Position numbers and translations under genes: made by a program. This document shows, one piece after another, positions 59,797 to 64,000 of a stretch of DNA of 64,000 nt. Positions within the stretch are counted from its first letter, which is position 1. Each line of letters begins with the position of its first letter. The notes below the pieces were generated by a model that was not told the origin of the DNA, did not search any database, and saw only the letters and a list, made by a program, of their open reading frames with translations. This DNA is from Bradyrhizobium diazoefficiens (GTDB taxonomy: Bacteria; Pseudomonadota; Alphaproteobacteria; Rhizobiales; Xanthobacteraceae): NCBI RefSeq assembly GCF_018131015.1, contig NZ_JAFCJJ010000017.1, positions 62,001-126,000 on the forward strand, read 5' to 3'.

Positions 59797-60390
59797 TCAT
59801 GTTGGTGCGCTGCGGGCCTGAACAAGGGAGAGTGCCGCCTTGCGGATACCCGATGCGATGGCCTTGGACTGTGCGGGATCGGCAACGGAGCGGGCCAAGG
59901 TTACCCCACCCGAGAGCAGCGAGAGCAGCGCCCAGGCCTTGTCGTAGCGCTCCTGCGATGTCCGCCCCTCTATCCCATCGGCCACGGCCTTCAGCACGCC
60001 GGCCATATGATCCTGAAAGAGCGCCTTCAATTCATCCGTCCCCCGGCTGACTTCCGGTGATAGGGCCTGAAGGGCGCAGGCTTCGCCGAGCTCACACGTT
60101 CGCCGCTCGCCCAGGTAGAAGTCGACGAAACGGTCGAGCCACTTGGCGCCGTGCAGCTCCCTGAAGGAACGCACACCGTTGGCGAGATCGTCGATTCCGA
60201 GGGCGACCACCGCCTCGAACGCGGCTTCCTTCGAGGCGAAGTGCCCATAGAACGCGCCGGAGGTTACCTCAGCTTCCTTTGCGAGGCCGTCGACGCCGAT
60301 ACCGCCGAACCCTTTGCGCCGGAAACCTCGTCCGGCGGCGGCCACCATGCGCAACCGGGCCTCTTCCTTGTGTCCTGTCCTGTATCTCAC
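59797..60390 (-). CDS. TetR/AcrR-family regulator
   Basis: 197 residues from a GTG at 60390 (GGAAG upstream), giving the standard start RYRTGHKEEARLRMVAAAGRGFRRKGFGGIGVDGLAKEAEVTSGAFYGHFASKEAAFEAVV with the TetR helix-turn-helix. Longer frames run back through palindromic operators and are not used. The C-terminal effector domain contains CELGEACALQAL, seen in NemR/AcuR-like regulators. It is divergent from a tautomerase-like gene with three operator-like palindromes between, so it probably represses both. Confidence 0.9.
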   Translation of the reverse strand: MRYRTGHKEEARLRMVAAAGRGFRRKGFGGIGVDGLAKEAEVTSGAFYGHFASKEAAFEAVVALGIDDLANGVRSFRELHGAKWLDRFVDFYLGERRTCELGEACALQALSPEVSRGTDELKALFQDHMAGVLKAVADGIEGRTSQERYDKAWALLSLLSGGVTLARSVADPAQSKAIASGIRKAALSLVQARSAPT

Positions 60391-60407
60391 CGTCGTTCTT
60401 CCATCCG

Positions 60408-60472
60408 TAGCGATCGTTATTTCATAGTTGACAAGATAACGATCGCTATGCAATTGCCATAACGTTCGTTAT
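60408..60472. promoter_or_regulatory. Three ATAACGATCG-type operators for the TetR regulator
   Basis: TAGCGATCGTTAT (60408-60420), ATAACGATCGCTA (60436-60448) and ATAACGTTCGTTAT (60459-60472) are near-palindromes, the first two being inverted copies of each other. A TTGACA (60428-60433) lies between them. Repressor binding here would cover the promoters of both divergent genes. Confidence 0.65.
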
Positions 60473-60587
60473 ATCACGACCATCTGATGCCTGCGCAAGA
60501 ACCGGTGCGGCGCCTCACAGACTTTATGGCGCGGCTGGAGTCCGAGACGTCTTCAGGCGGAAAACCCAGTGAAAGGAGACAAACGTC

Positions 60588-61007
60588 ATGCCTCTAACCC
60601 TAACCCTCACGGAAGGCGTCGTTCCCAAAGGCAAGGAAGGCGTCGTATTCGCCAAGCTTTCGGAATTGATGCTTAAGTGGCACGGACTGACCGGCAACCG
60701 GGTGATGACCCCCCAAGTCATTGGTTCGGTGAACGTGCTGCCAAAGAGCGCAACGTTTTCCGGCATGGAGGAGACGCCCGTCGCCTTTGTCGAATGGAAG
60801 GTGCCGTCGTTCGCATTCACCGATCGCAAGACCCAGATCGGCTATTTTCAGGAAGTAACCGACTACATCCACGAAATGTCAGGCGGCAAACAGCCGAAGG
60901 ACAGGATCTTCATCAACGTCGTCCACGCGGTCGACGGCGCATGGAATCTCAACGGCAAGGCGATGACGAACGCCGAGATCGGCGAGCTGGTGTCGAAGGG
61001 CGGCTGA
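60588..61007 (+). CDS. Tautomerase-family protein
   Basis: 139 residues. The N-terminus MPLTLTLTEGVV puts Pro next to Met, so the mature chain would start with the catalytic Pro1 of the 4-oxalocrotonate tautomerase superfamily. The middle contains FVEWKVPSFAFTDRKTQIGYFQEVTDYIHE, and the end IFINVVHAVDGAWNLNGKAMTNAEIGELV, the tautomerase-enzyme-like pattern. AAGGAGA lies before the ATG. It is divergent from the TetR gene and is presumably derepressed by a reactive carbonyl or aromatic ligand. Confidence 0.82.
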   Translation: MPLTLTLTEGVVPKGKEGVVFAKLSELMLKWHGLTGNRVMTPQVIGSVNVLPKSATFSGMEETPVAFVEWKVPSFAFTDRKTQIGYFQEVTDYIHEMSGGKQPKDRIFINVVHAVDGAWNLNGKAMTNAEIGELVSKGG

Positions 61008-61371
61008 ACATGGCGCTCGTCCGCGGCAATACGAGCACGAGCGCAGGCCGCTGGCCCCAGCCATGGTCGTAGCTGCGGTCGATGGCAGCATTGGCCAAGG
61101 TTGTTCGAGCACTTGCCCGCACCGATGTGGTGCCGGGCAAGGCTCGCGGCTCTCCGGCCGTTGTCCGGTGCGGGAGCATACGAACCAAGCCGTTGGCATC
61201 GCGAAGACTTCGACCCCAAGCCCGTGAGTTGCCTGAATGACACATCGCATCGCTTGCCTTCGTGCGCAGGTCCAGCCGCGATTGACATCGCCCCATGGAT
61301 CTTGCGATGTTACAATATAACATCGCGGCGTCCTGGATTTGGCGCTTCGCGATGTGGGGTGGCTTTTCCGG
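61008..61371. other. 364-bp intergenic region before the zinc-type operon
   Basis: No gene seen. The left two thirds is GC-rich with many small inverted pieces and no start/RBS combination. The right part holds the Zur-type palindrome at 61305-61325, listed separately, followed by 46 bp of leader to the ATG at 61372. Confidence 0.4.
61305..61325 (+). promoter_or_regulatory. Zur-type operator GATGTTACAATATAACATC
   Basis: GATGTTA-N5-TAACATC is a perfect dyad (extended by C and G at the ends) in an AT-rich patch. Alphaproteobacterial Zur sites are GTTATA/TATAAC-type palindromes of this size. It lies 46 bp before the first gene of a pair encoding a DUF2946-like protein and a ZnuD-like receptor, which fits repression by Zur when zinc is ample. 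Confidence 0.68.
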
Positions 61372-61761
61372 ATGAAGTGGTTCAGGTCGAATATCAGGCA
61401 CGGCGCACGGCTCGCGTTGTTCGCGATGCTGGTGCAGGTCGCGCTGACCTTCGGCCACAGCCACTGGTTCGCGCAGGCCGCGCCGCTTGCCCAGGCTGCG
61501 CCGCTTGCGCAGCCGTCCCTCCAGCAATCGACCGCGATCGAAAAGCAATCGCCCGCGAGCCCCGACCGCGAGCAGCCGGGCGAGGACAATTGCGCGGTCT
61601 GCGCGCTGGTCGCGATGGCGAGCACGGTGGTGTTGGCGACGCCGCCCTTGCTGCTGCTGCCGCAGGCGATCAACCTGCTCTACCGCACCACCGATGCCGA
61701 ATTCGTCCATCTGAAATCGGCCGCCACGGCGTTCCAGCCGCGCGCGCCTCCCGCGTCCTGA
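61372..61761 (+). CDS. DUF2946-like exported protein
   Basis: 129 residues. A basic N-terminus with a hydrophobic segment (RLALFAMLVQVALTFGHSHWF) acts as signal peptide or anchor. The middle is a repeated PLAQAAPLAQ stretch. CAVCALVAMASTVV (about residues 80-93) holds the paired Cys of DUF2946-like proteins, and a second hydrophobic segment follows. The HSH motif and the Cys pair could bind metal. It is 141 bp upstream of a TonB-dependent receptor and directly downstream of a Zur-type box, so a role in metal uptake is inferred. Confidence 0.72.
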   Translation: MKWFRSNIRHGARLALFAMLVQVALTFGHSHWFAQAAPLAQAAPLAQPSLQQSTAIEKQSPASPDREQPGEDNCAVCALVAMASTVVLATPPLLLLPQAINLLYRTTDAEFVHLKSAATAFQPRAPPAS

Positions 61762-61902
61762 TCTCCAACGACTGATCGCGCCCGGACTCCGCCACGACGA
61801 CGGCGGCCGGACACCGTTGCAGCAAAATTCCGTCGCGCCGCGACGGCAGGCCGCCTCCGTTCACCAGACCATCACGGACGGCGCCTGACTGGAATCAGGA
61901 CC

Positions 61903-64000
61903 ATGTCATTTGCATTGCGGCGCGCGCAGCGCCTGGGCGGAGCGAGCCTGCTCCTGCTCGGCGCCGCCGCCATCCCTGCGGCAGCCCAAGATAAGGTTGG
62001 AGACAAACCTGCGGACATACCTGCGGACAAGCCGGCCGTCAGCCAGCTTCCCGCCGTCACCGTGACGGCGCCGAGCCCGATCGTGCGCCGGGCCATCGTG
62101 CCGTCGCGCAGCGCGAGCCGCACCAGCCGTGCCGCACCTGCGCGCGCCGCTGCGGCCTCGCCGCCACCACAAGCCACCCCGCAGCCGGGCGTGCTGCCGA
62201 TCGTGACCAACCAGTTCGCCACGGTCACCGTGGTGCCGAACGAGGAGATCCGCCGCGAGGGCGGCGGCCAACTCGGCGATCTCCTGTTCTCAAAACCCGG
62301 CATCACCGGCTCGGGGTTTGCGCCGGGCGGCTCAAGCCGGCCGATCATCCGCGGGCTCGACGTCAACCGCGTCGGCATCGTCGAGAACGGCACCAATGCG
62401 GGTGGCGCCTCCGATCTCGGCGAAGACCATTTCGTCCCGATCGATCCGCTCGCGACCAGCCAGGTCGAGGTGGTGCGCGGGCCCGCGGCGCTGCGCTACG
62501 GCTCGACCTCGATCGGCGGCGTCGTCAGCGCCACCAACAACCGCATACCGGATGCACTGCCGAATTGCGGCGCGGAGCCATTCCGGGCTTACGGCTTGCC
62601 GGCCAAGGCCCCGCTCGCAACGGCCGCGACGCCACCTTGCGTCACCGCCGAGACGCGCACCGCGTTCAGCTCGGTTGACCGCGGCGTCGAGAGCGGCGTG
62701 CTGCTCGACACCGGCGGCGGCAATTTTGCGTTTCATGCCGACGCCTATGGCCGCGCGACCTCGGACTATTCCATCCCGGGCTATCCCTACCTCGCCGACC
62801 AGTCACGTCCCGTGAACGGGCGCCAGCCCAATTCGGCGACGCGCTCGGACGGCGCCTCGATCGGCGGCTCCTACTTTTTCCAGGGCGGTTATGTCGGTGC
62901 CGCGATCACGCAGAACGACTCGGTCTACCACATCCCCGGTATCGACGGCGCCGATCACCGCACGCGGATTGACGGCCATCAAACCAGGATCAACGTCAAG
63001 GGCGAGTACCGCCCCGATGCGGCCGCGATCGACACCGTCCGCATCTCGGCCGGCGCGACCGACTACCGGCACAACGAGATCGGGCTTGCCGATCCCACCG
63101 ACCTCAACAGCGACGGCGTGCGGCAGAGTTTTGCCAACAAGGAGCAGGAGCTTCGCACCGAGGTGCAACTCAGGCCCTTCAACGCGCGCTTCGCCGAGGT
63201 GACGACGGCGCTGGGCGTCCAGGCCGGCCATCAGGAGCTGAGCGCGCCGAGCCCGGACAATCCCGGCACGCTGTTCAACGGCCTGTGGGACCCGAACAGC
63301 AACACGCGCGTCGCCGCCTACGCCTTCAACGAGTTCAAATTCACGGAGGCGACGCGGGCGCAGATCGCCGGCCGCATCGAGCATGTCGCCCTGCACGGCA
63401 CCACGCCGGACTTCCCGGCCGACTTCTTGCCTGACGGCGTGGCGCAGGCGGGCATCGCGCGCAATCCGTCATTCACGCCGGTGAGCGGCAGCATCGGCCT
63501 GTTGCAGAACCTGCCGGGCGGAATGGTCGGCAGCATCACCGCGCAATATGTCGAGCGCGCGCCGAAACCGGCCGAGCTGTTTTCCCGCGGCGCGCATGAT
63601 GCCACCGCGACCTTCGACATCGGCAATCCGAACCTCATCATCGAGATCGCAAAGTCGGTCGAGCTCGGCCTGCGCAAGGCGAACGGGCCTTTCCGCTTCG
63701 AGGCGACCGCCTATTACACGCATTTCGACAACTTCATCTACCGTCGCCTTACCGGCGTGACATGCGACGACGATCTTGCGTCATGCGGGGCGCCCGGCGC
63801 GGAGCTGAACCAGGCGGTCTACTCGCAGCGCAACGCGAATTTCCGCGGCGGCGAATTCCAGTCGCAGCTCGACGTCGGCGCGGTCCACGGCGGCATCTGG
63901 GGCATCGAGAACCAGTTCGACGTGGTGCGCGCCACCTTCAGCGACGGCACCAACGTGCCGCGGATTCCGCCGCTGCGCATCGGCGGCGGCATGTTCTGGC
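61903..64000 (+). CDS. TonB-dependent receptor, ZnuD-like, cut by window end
   Basis: At least 699 codons, open to the window edge. The signal peptide (GGASLLLLGAAAIPAAAQD) is followed by a Pro/Ala-rich linker and the plug domain: TVTVVPNEEIRREGGGQLGDLLFSKPGITGSGFAPGGSSRPIIRGLDVNRVGIVENG and VEVVRGPAALRYGSTSIGGVV. GEDHFVPIDPL is typical of the ZnuD/zinc-type group. The barrel part contains GTTPDFPADFLPDG, YVERAPKPAELFSRGAHDATATFDIGNPNL and SVELGLRKANGPFRFEATAYYTHFDNFIYR. It imports a ligand, probably zinc or a zinc complex, across the outer membrane. Confidence 0.9.
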   Translation, partial: MSFALRRAQRLGGASLLLLGAAAIPAAAQDKVGDKPADIPADKPAVSQLPAVTVTAPSPIVRRAIVPSRSASRTSRAAPARAAAASPPPQATPQPGVLPIVTNQFATVTVVPNEEIRREGGGQLGDLLFSKPGITGSGFAPGGSSRPIIRGLDVNRVGIVENGTNAGGASDLGEDHFVPIDPLATSQVEVVRGPAALRYGSTSIGGVVSATNNRIPDALPNCGAEPFRAYGLPAKAPLATAATPPCVTAETRTAFSSVDRGVESGVLLDTGGGNFAFHADAYGRATSDYSIPGYPYLADQSRPVNGRQPNSATRSDGASIGGSYFFQGGYVGAAITQNDSVYHIPGIDGADHRTRIDGHQTRINVKGEYRPDAAAIDTVRISAGATDYRHNEIGLADPTDLNSDGVRQSFANKEQELRTEVQLRPFNARFAEVTTALGVQAGHQELSAPSPDNPGTLFNGLWDPNSNTRVAAYAFNEFKFTEATRAQIAGRIEHVALHGTTPDFPADFLPDGVAQAGIARNPSFTPVSGSIGLLQNLPGGMVGSITAQYVERAPKPAELFSRGAHDATATFDIGNPNLIIEIAKSVELGLRKANGPFRFEATAYYTHFDNFIYRRLTGVTCDDDLASCGAPGAELNQAVYSQRNANFRGGEFQSQLDVGAVHGGIWGIENQFDVVRATFSDGTNVPRIPPLRIGGGMFW

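Overview
The window looks like a chromosomal segment of a Bradyrhizobium or close relative (Rhizobiales, high GC). The evidence is a fused cytochrome b/c1 gene (fbcH) behind a Rieske gene, a fused trpE(G) gene behind a Trp-Trp leader peptide, FixK/FNR-type boxes, and several families of palindromic intergenic repeats. I saw no rRNA, tRNA, CRISPR array or complete insertion sequence.

1-14.9 kb: a SnoaL-like gene cut by the left edge and a divergent LysR; a repeat that carries a 160-bp MITE-like insertion; a flavin monooxygenase; a PaaI-type thioesterase; mutY; then a forward run of a DUF721 (DciA-like) gene, a DsbA-like gene, smc, an Rsm22-type methyltransferase, lemA plus an M48 protease, and two paralogous ParA/MinD-like ATPases.

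15-27.5 kb: a GIY-YIG protein; reverse-strand gst, apt and trpE(G) with an attenuator; a dienelactone hydrolase; fbcFH ending in a clear terminator; a tight forward series trmL-queE-queD-hemF-HAD phosphatase; a small DUF2158 protein with an acidic tail; and a methyltransferase.

27.5-41 kb: a TctC binding protein paired with an aromatic monooxygenase; a class III adenylate cyclase whose 5' end looks frameshifted; tandem PAP2 membrane phosphatases; a DUF2157/GDYXXLXY pair; a cupin dioxygenase-like gene with a divergent LysR; and small enzymes (AHSA1, DUF2200, TauD-like).

41-50 kb is mosaic accessory DNA. It holds three FixK-type boxes in front of poorly known genes, an alpha/beta-hydrolase fused to an IalB-like domain, a flavin monooxygenase fused to cytochrome b5, a duplicated 3' end of a TSUP transporter gene around a small FixK-box operon with a nonsense-interrupted gene, and a PHB depolymerase gene sitting between cca and a relic of a cca 3' end.

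50-64 kb: reverse DUF1285-NUDIX-DUF6111-cca; a divergent moxR-DUF58-DUF4159-membrane protein operon behind a sigma-54-like site and a 14-bp tandem repeat; a TetR/tautomerase pair with palindromic operators; and a Zur-type box before a DUF2946-like protein and a ZnuD-like TonB receptor that runs off the right edge.
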